Below are positions 1 to 13,379 of a stretch of 64,000 nucleotides of DNA, piece after piece; the stretch's first letter is position 1, and every line of letters begins with the position of its first letter. The notes under the pieces were generated by a model, which saw only the letters and a program-made list of their open reading frames with translations, was not told where the DNA came from and ran no database searches. Source of the DNA: Bryum argenteum (Eukaryota; Streptophyta; Bryopsida; Bryales; Bryaceae); contig CM073330.1 in the NCBI GenBank assembly GCA_037043015.1, positions 15,766,512-15,830,511 of the forward strand, read 5' to 3'. A program made the translations under genes and the position numbers.

Positions 1-140
1 GTTTAGATCTACAATAGCATATCAAAATATGCATTGGATGCCCTTATAACTAATATAGAGTGATATATAACTCTACCAAAGTAGAAAAAAGTAGAAATAG
101 TATAGTGTATGGATTATTCAGAATTTATGCTAGAACGTCA

Positions 141-487
141 AATAATGGCGCAGTGCCAAAAATGGAGCTCTAGTAATCTTCAGTCAGAGTTACATAATAG
201 CTCAATTTCAGCACAAGAAATCTACAGGGATGTCACCAATACAAGCAATTTTCGTGCATGGGGAAAATTAGAAAAAAGATAGAGCAGATGGAATCATCAT
301 TTTTGGATTCTTCTACAATGAGTTATGAATTTTTGAAGTTAGAAATATAGGTGTTCCTATAATGGTGCCCTAAAGTGATACCCTATAATCTCTGTAGTGA
401 GTACATGATACTATTGCATGGGGAAGCTATTATGTGCCTCTGACTGAAGATTACTAGAGCTCCATTTTTGGCATTGCGCCATTATTA
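141..487. repeat. Foldback/MITE-like element with ~63-bp inverted arms
   Basis: The arm at 141-203 (begins AATAATGGCGCAGTGCC) reappears as its reverse complement at about 425-487, with only a few mismatches. About 220 bp of AT-rich sequence lies between the arms. There is no coding potential. This is the form of a MITE or foldback transposon. I could not settle a target-site duplication, so the superfamily is open. Confidence 0.75.
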
Positions 488-939
488 AACACTACTATAA
501 TCACTTGCTTTCCATCTGAAAAATAAAATTTCAAAGTAATATAGCATATTATATATAGATAGAAATCAAAAATTACAATTAATCTATGCCCTTACTTTAA
601 TGACCCAAAGTATCAAATTATGTAATCATAGGGTGCCAAAAATTAGAGAAAAGGAAAATAATAGCCCCCATTTAAATACCCCATGATCGCACCTATATCC
701 CTATTTTTTTCAAGGAGTGCACCCCCCGAGACAACCAATAATGTACAATCATATATAAGTGACATCAAAAAAATCTTATATGTACTTTGGAAAACTAAAA
801 CACTAAAGAGCATCATTAGTAAGAATCTAATTCTTTTAAAAGTACACTATCTAAACACTATCAACCTCTAAAGCCGACAAACGACAAAATATGTTTTGAT
901 CTTGTTGAGCCTTTGGATTTTAAAATTTAGATCATATGA

Positions 940-1570
940 AATTGAGACCATTTGCAAGTTGTAGATTTTTTTTATAGCTTTTCAAAGAGTCCTTATTTGT
1001 CTCAAAATTCCTCATACTTTAAGAGATATTCACATTGAAAGTTTGAGACACTATTTGAAAACTGCCCAAACTGCGGTTTATGCTCATTTATCCTTAAAAT
1101 CTCCTCCAAATCAATTAAATCACATAAACTTCAAAAATTCACCAATAGTCAAGATTTTTCTTTCTTTCAAGTCTTGTTTTTGTGTACATTTAAATAAGGT
1201 TTTAAGGCATGATCTCAGGCTCTGTTTGGATTTTCAATCCAATTATTCTTCAAATGCCATTTCTTTGGTCAAAGATCAGTCTTTGTAGTTGAATTTCAGC
1301 ATAACTCCATGTGAATAATCAAGCAATATAGGTTGCATACTTGCATGAGGGTAAAAATTGCATAAGTATGTTCTTGACTTACCTAGAAACAATAATCTAA
1401 GGAGCCTCATATCAATTTCTTTACTGAAACTAATTTTTGTGGCACTCAAAAAACTAATTACCTTTCCTACAACAAGAGAAAAAACTTTTTTTCCAACTTT
1501 GAATATTATGATCTAACAATTGGTAAGAAATCTAAATGTGAGATTTGATATACACATACACATTATGTGG
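940..1570 (+). repeat. Dispersed AT-rich repeat, copy A
   Basis: Blocks such as CTCATACTTT-AGAGATATTCAC, ACTATTTGAAA, TTCAAAAATTCACCA and AAGGTTTTAAGGCATGATCT recur in the same order near 11190-11640. The distal part (GAATTTCAGCAT, CTCCATGTG, AATAATCAAGCA-like) recurs near 16730-17045. The copies are diverged, so the family is old. No protein frame is shared. Confidence 0.6.
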
Positions 1571-2057
1571 TACATCCTACAAAATACATCAAAATTTGAA
1601 AATTTTCACCTTACATCAGACGTGGATAGTTTGTGGCAATTTTGAGACTCTCTCGCGTTGTTGAGGCAAGTCGACTCTAGGGGTTAACACAAAAACCTCC
1701 ATAATATCTTCTTCTTATACCATACTGCTCATGTGTGTGTATAGTAGTTGGCTCAAAACCCAAGCGACACCACAAACCACTCACTAGACCTATCCAAGAA
1801 GGAGGTACATTATAGCCTCCAATTTCAAATTTCAATCTAATCATGGTGTACATTTTAGGTTGAGTGGTTTTAGGTACACCTATAGGTTCTCCTTCCAAAA
1901 CTTATAACTAGTTCGTTAATGATCCAAATTTAATGATTCTAATTGGTCCAATTTCCAACATAATTTGCACACCTTCCAAAATTGGTTCCCATGGCAACTC
2001 CGCACCGAGCTCTCTCATCCAGAATTTGAGCAATTTCTAAGCCACTTGCGATATAGA

Positions 2058-2357
2058 AGTTAACCCCCTGAGTTGAGCAGCCCCAAAACAACCCAAAGCT
2101 CTCAAATGTGCCCTGTTTCAATGGAGAAGGAAATTTGTTCAATATTGACAAGTTTTGGAAATTTTCAAACTTTGATTGCAAATATCTCATAAAGTATAAG
2201 GTATTTGGAAACACAAGATAATTTTTCTAAAAGATATGGAAAAACTCTACAACCTGCAATAGGTTCTAACTGCAAGCGATCTAAAAATGGTATGACAGAG
2301 GCAGGCCAAACTCAGATCGACCCAATTTAGGCCTCACTCACCTTTAGGGGTTAAGGA
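2058..2357. repeat. Probable TTAA-flanked MITE, decayed
   Basis: GTTAACCCCCTGAG at the left and CCTTTAGGGGTTAAGG at the right form inverted ends of the CCCCTAAA/TTTAGGGG type seen in better copies at 12903-13166 and 15698-15938. The inner block GGCTGCTCAACT next to GGGGTTAA also recurs beside the right end of the LINE near 60098-60115. The pairing of these two ends is an inference. Confidence 0.4.
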
Positions 2358-2539
2358 ATGCAGGTGCATTACTGTCTATGCTTGAAAACACATGTCAAGT
2401 AGCTTACGTCCGTGCGTCATGCACCCATGACTGCACCGCAGACCAGATTGGGGCCCAAGCAATCGAGTCCCAAACTGGAATTACTTACAAATCGCCCCTA
2501 CGGACACAATGGGCACTCTCCCGGGGAAAGTGCAGCAGC

Positions 2540-2557
2540 TTCCAGAGCATTCTCGAA
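2540..2557 (+). promoter_or_regulatory. Heat-shock element upstream of CLPB4
   Basis: The site reads TTC-CA-GAG-CA-TTC-TC-GAA: four alternating units at exact 5-bp spacing, three perfect and one (GAG) off by a base. This is the consensus for heat-shock factor binding. It lies about 290 bp upstream of the CLPB4 start codon. That fits the known heat induction of plant ClpB genes, though induction here is inferred. Confidence 0.6.
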
Positions 2558-2846
2558 ACGCCTCGGGCTTTCCCACGCTGCCTCGCTATTCTTCTAAATT
2601 GCAAAAAGCCACAATCATCCCGCTCCCTCTTCTGCGACAAACGCATCGCTACAATCACGTTACTGTACATTGGATCGCTCAATCGATCGGTTGCATGCTC
2701 TTTCTATGTGCTTACCTTTTGAGCTACAATTTCGATTCTGGACTCTCCTGCGATCTGGAGGAAGTGATTTGAGGTAGATGACAAATTCTTATTACAATAG
2801 TGCTTCGTGTGATTTAGAAGCGATTTTGCGGTGAATTGGCTGCCTG

Positions 2847-5800
2847 ATGAGCATGGCGGTGGCGACGCGGCGTGGCATCTCTAGTGCTGTGGTGGTGCAG
2901 CGTGTGATATCTCGCAGTTTGACCTCAATTGTCGCCAGGTCGGCTTCCAAGCCGCTGCTGGGGACGAGGCAAGTCGTACTACCGGAAGTTGCGAGAGGAA
3001 TATCGTCGGCGAATTCAGTCTTCGGGGCGCTGGGCTTGGCCAATGCTGGTCCATCAGGAGGCTCTTCCAGTTTGCGCTTGGAGCGTGTAGATTGGAATAC
3101 GGAATTGGCGAATTCGAAGCGGAAGTATCAAACGTCTGCATCGGCTCAAGCTCGAGATGGCAGAGTATGCTGATTATCGTTTTTTCTCGATTGCATGAAG
3201 ATCGTCTGCTAACGTAATTAGGGTTTTTAAGTTCTTGGCTGGATCAGAGGATTAAGCTTTCAATTCCGGTTCAACGAGACTTAATTTTCGGCGTCAGGAT
3301 GGCGGAAGGAGAGAACCTTTTTAAATGGACTCGTTTTCTGATAGAATTGTTTGTCTTATGGTGGGTGGCAGATTAATCAGGGCGAATTTACGGCGATGGC
3401 GTGGCAGGCAATAGTGGCCTCTATTGATGTGGCGAGAGAAAGTAAGCAACAGATTGTGGAGGCAGAGCATTTATTGAAGGCATTGTTGGAGCAGCGGAAT
3501 GGACTTGCTCGTCGGATTTTCGCCAAAGTAGGTGTAGACAACACTTCACTTTTGCAAGCTACTGAGCGCTTCATTCAGTCTCAGCCAAAGGTACGTAATT
3601 GGCCTACCAATAACTCTCATGTTAGCCCCGTAAGGATCAAGGTGTTGTGGTCTTTACATGGCTTTACCGAGTGATCATGTAACTTCAATGGGAATTCCTT
3701 GTCTGAGCATGTGTGGATTTAAACACTGACAATCTTGGAGACGGTTTATATTAAAAGTCATATCTTCAAAAGTCTTTCAGCTGCTCTTCAAACTCGAGAC
3801 TGGATGTTTTCTCTTGATTTTGAGAGTGGTTTAAGGGCGAGGGATGGTGTCACAGTCATGAAGACAGCGGGTACGTCATTGAATTCATTGTATTGAACTA
3901 TTGGTTGATGCAGGTGACGGGTGACACAAGTGGATCCGTGCTGGGGCGGGATTTGGAGGGCTTGATCAATAAGGCACGAGGGCATATGAAGGAATATGGT
4001 GATTCGTTCGTGTCTGTGGAGCATTTGGTTTTGGCATTTGCGCAAGACAGGCGTTTTGGGCAACAACTTTTTAAGGATTTCCAGCTAACAGCCAATGCCC
4101 TGAACACTGCAGTCCAGTCTATCCGAGGTTCACAGAAGGTGACTGACCAAGGTAATACTTATCTTGGGTTTTAGCACCTTCAATCATGTTTTATCGGAGT
4201 GCAAGCAGGTAATAGAGATCAAGCAATCGAATTGTGCAGGTCTTCGAATTTGCGAGTTGCAGTGTTGGATGTGAGCACCTGGGGTTTCTATTCTCTGCTG
4301 TCGCTAAGTTGAAGACGTATTGGTCTTCAGTTCTCATCTGGTACCCATAGTTCAGCGATGTCCAACTTTTTTGGTGGCTCTTTTGATTTGATACAGACGC
4401 GGAGGGCAGGTACGAAGCTCTGGAGAAGTATGGGAAGGACTTGACTGAAATGGCGAGGCAAGGGAAGCTCGATCCTGTCATCGGGCGAGATGACGAGATT
4501 CGACGTTGTATACAAATTTTGTCTCGCAGAACGAAGAACAACCCAGTTGTCATCGGAGAGCCCGGTGTTGGAAAGACTGCCATTGCTGAAGGGTGAGTTT
4601 CATGTGACCGTCATCTTTGCATGGGCATGATTGTTTGATGTTTTTTTCTCCAATAGGAAGTTGGGTGTTAGAGGTCAGATGATGCGGGGAGGATTATCGT
4701 GAGAACTACCTGCGATATGGAGTAGTGATTACAATCGGTGGTTGTTGATTAGTAGGTCTGTAGCTTTTTTCTTGTAGTTATCACATGCACTTAGTAGAGT
4801 CTTGACTCGGGCGCCATACACATGCATGCTGTACAGCTAACCCATGATGTATGATAACTATTATGTTTAAAGCTGAAAAGGAATAGAGCAAACTGGAACT
4901 AGGCTAGCCACTTTGGGGTTGAAGTATCCAGGCGCAGGCTTCGCGTTTTTAATTTGTAGATTGTAGGAGACCTACACCGAGGGCACCATTCTCAAATACA
5001 TTATTATACTTCCTGCGATTGTTGACACATTCTGTCGTGTTCACTTCAGTTAAGAGATTTTTGTTAATCCGCTTTATTGTTTGTGAACAGTTTGGCTCAG
5101 AGGATCATGCAGGGAGACGTGCCGTCAGCGCTGCTGAATCGCAAGGTATCTTGCTTAGACCTGGTGTTAGATCTTTAGAGCAGGACTTTCTTGGCTGGTT
5201 CTCCGTTTTAAGGAAAGTGGTGAAGAGGTGTATTTGCTGAATGAGCTTTTTCGGAGTTTTTGCAGGTCATCTCCTTGGACATGGGAGCATTAATAGCCGG
5301 TGCTAAGATGCGAGGAGAGTTCGAGGACAGACTGAAGGCGGTACTGAAGGAGGTGGCTGATTCTGATGGTCAAATCATTTTGTTCATTGATGAGATACAC
5401 ACTGTTGTTGGTGCTGGTAAGTCTTATCATTTGATAATTTGCGCTACATTTATATTTATAGAACAAAGAATTTGCAATTACATACTGAGTGACTCTCTTT
5501 TTATTCCTTATATTCGTTCTTTTCTACCTACGCATGCAGGTGCCACCAGCGGGGCAATGGACGCTGGGAACCTACTGAAGCCGATGCTAGGTCGTGGAGA
5601 ACTACGATGCATCGGAGCCACGACCTTAGACGAATACCGGAAGTACATCGAAAAGGATCCTGCGCTGGAGCGTCGTTTCCAGCAGGTGTTTGTGGACCAA
5701 CCGTCTGTGGAAGACACCATCTCTATATTGAGAGGTCTTCGCGAACGTTATGAACTGCACCACGGAGTACGTATCTCAGACAGCGCTTTAGTGGAGGCGG

Positions 5801-7812
5801 CCATGCTGTCTAATCGCTACATTGCCGATCGGTTTCTCCCTGATAAAGGTAATTGGCGATGTACTATGTATACTTATCGGTTTCTTTCGAGGTTATGGTC
5901 GCATCCTATCTTGTTAATTTACGTCCATTTTATACTCCAAGGTGGTGGTTGTGATTGAAAAGTGGGCATTGTGTAGCAATTGACCTAGTTGACGAAGCCG
6001 CTGCAAAGCTGAAGATGGAGATGACCTCGAAACCAACAGCACTGGATGAAATAGATAGGGAAGTGCTGAAGTTGGAAATGGAGAGGCTTTCGCTGAAGAA
6101 TGACACGGATAAGGCATCTCGAGACCGGTTGAATCGAATAGTTGCGGAGCTGGACGATTTGAAGACTAGACAGAAGGAGTTAACGGATCACTGGGAGCAC
6201 GAGAAGTCTGTGATGACCCGTATCCAGTCTATCAAAGAGGAGGTGGGTACGCTGTACGATCATGGTTGGAATGTTTGACTTGCGTGTCGGTAGCTCCTGA
6301 GGTTCATTTCTGGTGGAGTCGCCGAACCCAGTTCATTTTTCTCCAATTTCGCTATTGCCAGTAGATGAGAAAACCTCTTCAGCTCTAGGGTGTTAAATTG
6401 TGCCGGCAAGAAAGTTGAATCATTGGATTATGTCTCCTGCACTGAACAGGTTGACAGAGTGAACTTAGAAATTCAGCAAGCGGAGCGTGACTACGATCTG
6501 AGTCGCGCCGCCGAATTGAAATACGGGAGCCTAATTACGCTGCAACGCCAGTTGGACGCCGCCGAGAAAGCACTGGCTGAGTATCAGAACAGTGGCAATT
6601 CTATGCTGCGGGAAGAGGTGACTGGGAATGACATTGCTGAAGTGGTGAGCAAGTGGACGGGCATTCCCATTTCCAAGCTGCAGCAGTCGGAGAGGGAGAA
6701 GCTGTTGCACCTGGACGACGAGCTTCATAAGCGCGTGGTAGGGCAGGATCCTGCCGTGAAGGCCGTGGCTGAGGCAATCCAGCGTTCCAGAGCCGGGCTG
6801 TCGGATCCGAATAAGCCGATTGCGAGCTTCATGTTTATGGGACCAACGGGAGTGGGAAAGACGGAGCTGGCAAAAGCTTTAGCCGCTTACCTCTTCAACA
6901 CGGAAGAGGCGATTGTAAGGATTGACATGAGCGAGTACATGGAGAAGCACGCTGTGTCTCGACTTATTGGAGCTCCACCTGGGTACGTTGGGTACGAAGA
7001 GGGCGGACAATTGACAGAGGCGGTTCGCAGAAGGCCATACGCCGTGGTTCTGTTTGACGAGGTAGAGAAGGCCCACAGCGACGTTTTCAACATCTTCCTG
7101 CAGATTCTGGACGACGGGCGTGTGACGGACTCCCAGGGCAGGACGATCAACTTCACCAACTCCGTAATCATCATGACATCAAACGTGGGGTCCCAGTATG
7201 TCCTGACCAGCGCAGACAGTGCCGGCAGCAGCAAAGAGGTGATCTATGAGGCCATGCGAGCTCGAGTGATGGAAGCTGCGAGGGTGACGTTTCGACCGGA
7301 GTTCATGAATCGTATCGATGAGTACATCGTGTTCCAGCAGCTGGATCGGGACCAAATAAGCAGAATTGTGAAGCTGCAGGTATGTGCAATTTCTCCCGTT
7401 GAAACGAACCTATGAAAAAAGCAGCACTGTTTTTTAGAACTAGAGCTAAGTAGTAATGTGGTTGCGTTTGTGCTTGCAGTTGGACCGTGTGCAGAAGAGA
7501 CTGAAGGACCGAAAGATTACGTTGAAGGTGACGGAAAGTGCGGTGCAACTGCTGGCAAACTTGGGGTTTGATCCGAATTACGGAGCACGGCCAGTGAAAA
7601 GAGTTATCCAGCAGAGTGTGGAGAATGAGTTAGCTCGGCTGGTGTTAAAAGGAGAGTTGAAGGAGGACGACACCGTCGTGGTAGACCTAGATCTAACTCC
7701 TGTTTCTGGAGGTGCTCTTCCAGTGCAAAAACTCTCTTTCCGGAAATTGCAGCAGTTGGAGTCTTCGAACCTGGCGGCAGATGCTGATTCGGTTACTTAC
7801 GCACAAGGCTAG
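2847..7812 (+). CDS. CLPB4: ClpB-type AAA+ disaggregase, mitochondrial CLPB4 ortholog
   Basis: This is a ten-exon gene for an Hsp100/ClpB chaperone that, with Hsp70, extracts proteins from aggregates by threading them through a hexameric ring. Exons with GT-AG borders: 2847-3164, 3372-3590, 3914-4151, 4397-4592, 5091-5145, 5266-5416, 5540-5848, 5977-6242, 6450-7379, 7480-7812. They sum to 3015 nt (1004 residues), normal for the family. Order: an Arg/Ser-rich presequence, a Clp-N domain (from [11 protein letters not shown]), a first AAA module with Walker A GEPGVGKT and Walker B ILFIDEIH, a coiled-coil middle domain, a second AAA module with GPTGVGKT and VLFDEVE, the substrate loop GYVGYEEGG, and the sensor region GARPVKR. 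The [14 protein letters not shown] junction and the presequence resemble plant mitochondrial CLPB4 more than cytosolic HSP101 or plastid CLPB3, but targeting is inferred. A second in-frame ATG lies two codons downstream. Confidence 0.95.
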
Positions 7813-10800
7813 AAGGTTCATCCCGAATATCATCAGTTGTGTATATACGAGGCTTGAGGATCATGGCAGATTTTATTGATTGTTTAACCCAAGGCGACAC
7901 TCTTCGGATGTGGAACTTAGTACTATCTATGTCATGTTTCCTGGTTTTGGAAGGACGTGATTTGCACCAAGGTGTTGACTAGCAACATAACCTCATCAGT
8001 TCGATTTTCTGGAGAGAACTGTAAAGGAGGGTGTTGCATACACTTTCTTCCGCATCTTGGGAGTTTCGGTACTCTTTTAGCGGGTGGTCACTAGAATTGG
8101 TTACGTTGGAATCAATTTAAGAGTTAACTCATTTTTAACCCTTGAAAACTCAGGGCAACCACTTGTAGAGGGCATTGAGAGCTTTGCGACAATACCAAGC
8201 AGCTTAATTCCAATACCGAATGAGAACCAGTGTAGAGTTTGAAAGTGGTTTATCATATATGGAGCAACCAGGCTCGGTAGGGTTTTCCATTGTAATTGCT
8301 GGGGATATCGTATCGCTCTGATTGTGTAACTTACTGTCTTTTTGGTTTATGGTGTTCTCATCTTGGATGTTATCTCTTATGTGAGTCACACACCACAGTG
8401 TTCAGGGGTTACAAGCACAATGTTGAAGTATTAGGAATTGGTGTTGTTAACTCAGTGTCCGTAATTAACTCGAATGTTTCGTTTTAGGATCTTGTGATTG
8501 ACTTGATGCAGTAACTCAAGGTGTTTGTATTTGTAGAGATATGTAGGTTCATCACTCTGCGCACAAACGATTTGCAAGTTGGTATGCTCCAGTACAATAC
8601 AAGCAACCCAATAAGTGATGGGTGAAGTTGCAATAATCACATATAATTATGGTAGTTACTAAAAATTACAAGGAATATTTGTATTTGTGTCACGAATCTC
8701 TCACATACATATGTTTTTGTCTTAGAAAATCTTTGAAATACTTCAATTATGAATATCTATTTGTACAAGAAAGCAATTTCAAGTATGTGTAATTTGAGGC
8801 ATAAGCATGTCTAATTTGAAAGTACTCCTGTACTCCAATAGTTGTTGTCAATTGTATACAAGGTGGGCGCGATCAACCAAGTTGGTCGGAAGTATCTGCA
8901 TTTTATATGCTACTGTGAGGTTAAAATAAGCTCATAGATAGACAAACAAGGAAGATGAAATAAAAGCGTAAGACGTATGGTTCAAACTTTTTAAATACCA
9001 TAATTGGCCCACAACACCTATCCTAAGTTCAATACAATGATGAGATATCAAATTTTAAAGTAACCCAATATCGATAAGGAGTAAACAAAGTGTATCGCCC
9101 AGTAGAATGAAAAGAAAATGTTGAAAATATGGTATTAATTGTTGTCCCGTAGTTGTTGAATCCATTCTAAAAACAAGAGTCAATCTTTTATGTGCAAGCG
9201 CAACAATCAAATCATTTGAAGCACTGTTCTGACAAGCAAAATTAGTATTGAAATCACCACCTACTAAAATCTTTACTTCCACCAAGCGCACAAATTCCAA
9301 CGTCTATTGAAGATGTCATGGCTTCAATTCTACATCTTGGACTTCGATACAAACAAATGATATTTGTTCTCATGTAATTGAATCCGGCCACGCTACAACT
9401 TCCACTTTCACCAAGTATAGTTTGAGGTGTTGTACCTACTTGAATATTTACATGATCAACGATACTTGGTTGTGCGTAAATGCGGGCACCATACGGTTAA
9501 AAATGATAATAATCTTTTCCAAAATAATCTCAAAGAATTTTAGGTTCTGAGATACAAAGTCATATCTCCAAGTGGAGGTCTTGTAAATGAACCACCCTTG
9601 ATACTAACTCGTGAATTAATTGAAAACATACAACATTCTAGATTTAATACTTCCCAAAGGAGTACTTAATTACTTTTCACATATTTGATGGTGAAAATTT
9701 CTTACTTGTGTATTTAATCTCGCTTAGATTTTTTGTAACAAAGTGAAGTATACACAATTGTTACATATTGAAACAACTTAACCCCTAAGAGCCCAATCAA
9801 CCATTTTATGGTCGATCCCGAATTTTGAGGAGCTGTACCTGAATAAAAAAATATTTTTTTGGAATTTTTTTTAACATTCCAGAAGTTTGGTAAGTTAGGA
9901 ACCACATCCAATTTACAGAACCCTGTTTGGATTCATAGATTGTTCAGAATAAGCCTTCAAACACAAACAGGGCAAAGTTTTCTTAGTGTAAGAAAACTTA
10001 CTATTTTGGGAAACTAATGAGGTTTCTCATAGGTTACTTGTGGCCTTTCTCCATTTTATCATATAATATGTGATTTTAGCCAATCATAGCAATTTCCAAT
10101 CACTAATAATAGAAATTACATTTTATATTGATTTTCAAAGTTTTACTCTCTTTAATTAATTATGAAACAAATCTTACTTATTTTAGGAAATTTAACCGTA
10201 TAGATCTAATTTAGGGTTTAAGGTCTTCATACTATCTTTGGAGAGCTACTTCACAGGTATTATCGAATCCATATTTTATAACACATCTAAGTTTTTCTTC
10301 AAACCCCTCGGGCCTTTAGGGATTAAGTGATATGATTCTTTTATTTTTTATATGTAGCAAAAGAATGTTAAGATTTGTACACATTTATGGACAATATCGA
10401 ACTCAATTTACACTAACCTAGCATATGCTTCCATTTAACTTCAAGCGTTTCCATATAAGAACTACCTTTCCGACAAAGACATTTCTTTTCTTCATTACTT
10501 CTTTTAACCGAACTATGTATTAATCATTTGAGCAATATATCAAGAACCAAGGCAATTTCTTGCCCATCATAGGGGGGAAGGAGTTTTTGTTAATTTCATA
10601 GTCAAAGAAGAGGCCTTAGTGAACTACCTCTTAAGGAAATGTGCAATATCTGTGAAAGAGTATAATAAAAGAATCGATATTTGTTTACTTTTCTTTATTT
10701 AACTATGAGTTTTGAAAGGTGATGTTGCATGTACTCCTTAACCCTTATATGCCCACACAAGCCCGAGGGGCTTCTTTCGAATAGAATCTGCTATGTAGCT

Positions 10801-12898
10801 CTCACTGTACTCAACTTTTCACTCATATTTTGAATTCCAAACTGGTCACCTTCTTATGATTTCAAAAAGTGAACTTCCACAATTCAAATCACAATTTGTA
10901 TGAGTCATTTTGTGCTTTCAAAGGATTGTGGTAGGTAGGTTGGGGTTGTACAGTACATAACCTTGTAGGAGGTTGCAAGCTCATCATTGATTGGTTCATT
11001 CATAATGCCAAAGTTCCAAAAGTGCACTATTTAAGATCCCCAAGTCCAAAAGATGTTGTGATCCAATTTTAGGCTACCTATTTCAAACCCCATGTGCATT
11101 TAAGGGTTAACCAATAATGCTTCAAACGGCCACAATTTGGTCGTTCTGACTCTAGCGATGATCTCAATACTAAATATAGAATACACGAAGTTGAAAATTT
11201 TGCAAATTGTAATGTTTTTCCATACCTTTCTGAAAAGTCATTCCATGTTCCAAAACTCCTCATACTTTGGGAGATATTCACGGTCAAAGTTTGAAAACAC
11301 TATTTGAAATGTGCTCAAAACTGCCCAAAGTGCAGTATAGACTCCTTTATTCTCAAAATCTACCCCGAATCAATTAAATTGCAAAAAACTTCAAAAATTC
11401 ACCAAAAGATGAGATTTTACTTTCTTCCAAGTTTTGTTTTTTGTACATGTACATAAGGTTTTAAGGCATGATCTTACCATTTGGGTCGACCTCCAATCCT
11501 ATTATTCTTCACATGCCATTTTTATCGTCAAAAAACAACCTTTGTATTTGAATTTCAGGTTGTATGAGAATAAAATTGCAAAGATATGTTCCTAAGTCAC
11601 TTAGGAACAAGAATTTGAAGAACCTCATTTCTCAAATTCAAATGTTCGAAAAGTGCACTATTCATGATACCCAAGTCCAAAAGATATTATGATCCAATTT
11701 TGGGCTGCCCGTTTCAGACTTCACGGACGTTTAACCCCCAAACACCCAAGGGGGGGTAAAGCTCCTAACAGTTGGTAATAATGCTGATTTTTTCAAAACT
11801 GCGTAAAAACAAATAAAAGATGGAAAATGGAAAATCCAACCGTAGGATCTTCTTTGGAGCATGGCAATTAGTATGTCTGCCAAGTTGCATGCCATTTGGA
11901 GGAATGGATTTCAAGATCCATGCAAAAAAGGGGTGAAGATCACACCACCAAAACTTTCATGAAAAATCTCTTTCGCCCACTCTCACAAATTGAGGATCAA
12001 GGTTTTTACTATTTATCCAAGGAGGGAGTAGAGTAACCCCACCGAGGAGTTGAGGAAAAAAAACGGCGGATGAAAAATCGATGGGATGAAAGCGGGGTTG
12101 TGCACCAAAGACGGAGCCTCACATCCAGAATGTCGAAAAATGACACTGTGGGCGCTTAAGGGTTAAGGGTTAAAGCAATCAAGTTGTGGTATACATTCAA
12201 GAATGAACTTGGAGGATAAAAGCATCGGTCGAAACGAAAGAATAATAAATTTAAAAAAAACTCAAATAAAATGAGAAATTGGAAGAAACGTGAGATTTCG
12301 TCAAGGCACACATTTCAATGGTGTCCCATTACCGGTATCCGGATCATGGTTGGTCATGTGGATGTGTTATGTCGGTACATGGGCTTCGTTGCACCCAGTG
12401 AAGGACCATCATTCTGCCATTCAAACACCAAATACACTAAATAGTGGCACATCTGCAGCATCGTGCATCATCTCCTCTAGTCCATTAGCCTCGAAAACTG
12501 CCCAAAAACTCTCAAAGCTGCCCTTTTCAATATGAGACGAAAATTTACTCTTTGACAACTCTTTATGTATGTGTATGTTGGATATAATACCTAACTTGTA
12601 TGTATATCAAATCTTGAATCCAAGTCTTCATTAATTGTAAGATCATGATGTTCAAATTTGGGGACGAAATTAAAATTTTTAATCGAAAGGATAAATATTG
12701 TTCTGGGAGTCAAAAATGCCATTTTTGGAAGTTAATATGAATTGAGGCTCTTCACATACTTGTTCCTAGGTCAGATAGGAATATGTCTTTGCAACTTTTA
12801 AACCTAACAAAATGCTTAATTTTTTACATACAAGTATGCCCAATTTGTAGATTCTGCGATCTAATTGATTTTGGGCGAATTTTGAAAATGAGCGAGCA
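7813..12898. other. Long AT-rich spacer downstream of CLPB4
   Basis: The CLPB4 3' UTR presumably ends within the first few hundred bases. The rest has only short open frames without domain motifs. It contains a possible long TTAA-type element (CTTAACCCCTAAG at about 9778 to CCTTTAGGGATTAAG at about 10326) and repeat copy B around 11190-11640. I see no gene. Confidence 0.55.
11190..11640 (+). repeat. Dispersed AT-rich repeat, copy B
   Basis: Same family and orientation as copy A near 940-1570. Shared blocks include CTCATACTTTGGGAGATA, TTCAAAAATTCACCAAAAG and AAGGTTTTAAGGCATGATCT. The copy is diverged and has no shared open frame. Confidence 0.6.
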
Positions 12899-12902
12899 TT
12901 AA

Positions 12903-13166
12903 CCCCTAAAGATCCACGATGTTTTGGGAGCTTGAAATCCCAACACTGACCACTATGTACTAATGGGGTACTTTCAATATTTTTGGAAATTTTTGATAAT
13001 TTCAACCGTAGGATCTTGAAGTAGACTACCATTGGTAGTAGTGTGAAGATTTTCAACGGTTGGATCATCACTAGATGTGAGATCATAACATTTGAAATTG
13101 ACTATAAAGTTATTTTTTTTGGCCTTGACGGTAAAAGCCGAATCAGTGGCCGTGATCGTTTAGGGG
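12903..13166. repeat. TTAA-flanked MITE, 264 bp
   Basis: The element starts CCCCTAAAGATCCACG and ends TCGTTTAGGGG, and is flanked by TTAA on both sides (12899-12902 and 13167-13170). The inner block CAACCGTAGGATCTTGAA reappears in reverse orientation in the copy at 15698-15938. TTAA duplication with CCC-starting ends is typical of piggyBac-like non-autonomous elements; other TTAA-using superfamilies cannot be excluded. It has no coding capacity. Confidence 0.7.
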
Positions 13167-13379
13167 TTAAGGATTAACTTGTCAAGGACTGAGGGGGTTC
13201 CCTTCCAACAAAGCTTGGTAGTTGGATAGATGTGTTTGTATATTTATGTCTACTCATGGGAAATGCTTTTATTCTCTTTCAATGTAAGGTGAAAATGAAC
13301 GTCTGAAAATGAAACCTAAGTTTCATGTAGAATAAAATACCCAACTTGTAAGAAACCAATTAATATGACTAGATCCAAA

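Larger units (their letters stand above)
1..2450. other. AT-rich spacer upstream of CLPB4
   Basis: I see no convincing gene here. The stretch is AT-rich and made of decayed dispersed repeats: a foldback element near the start, a repeat copy around 940-1570 that recurs near 11190-11640 and 16730-17045, and ends of TTAA-type MITEs (GGGGTTAAC near 1680, GTTAACCCCC near 2058, TTTAGGGGTTAA near 2344). The short open frames have no recognisable domains. Confidence 0.6.
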
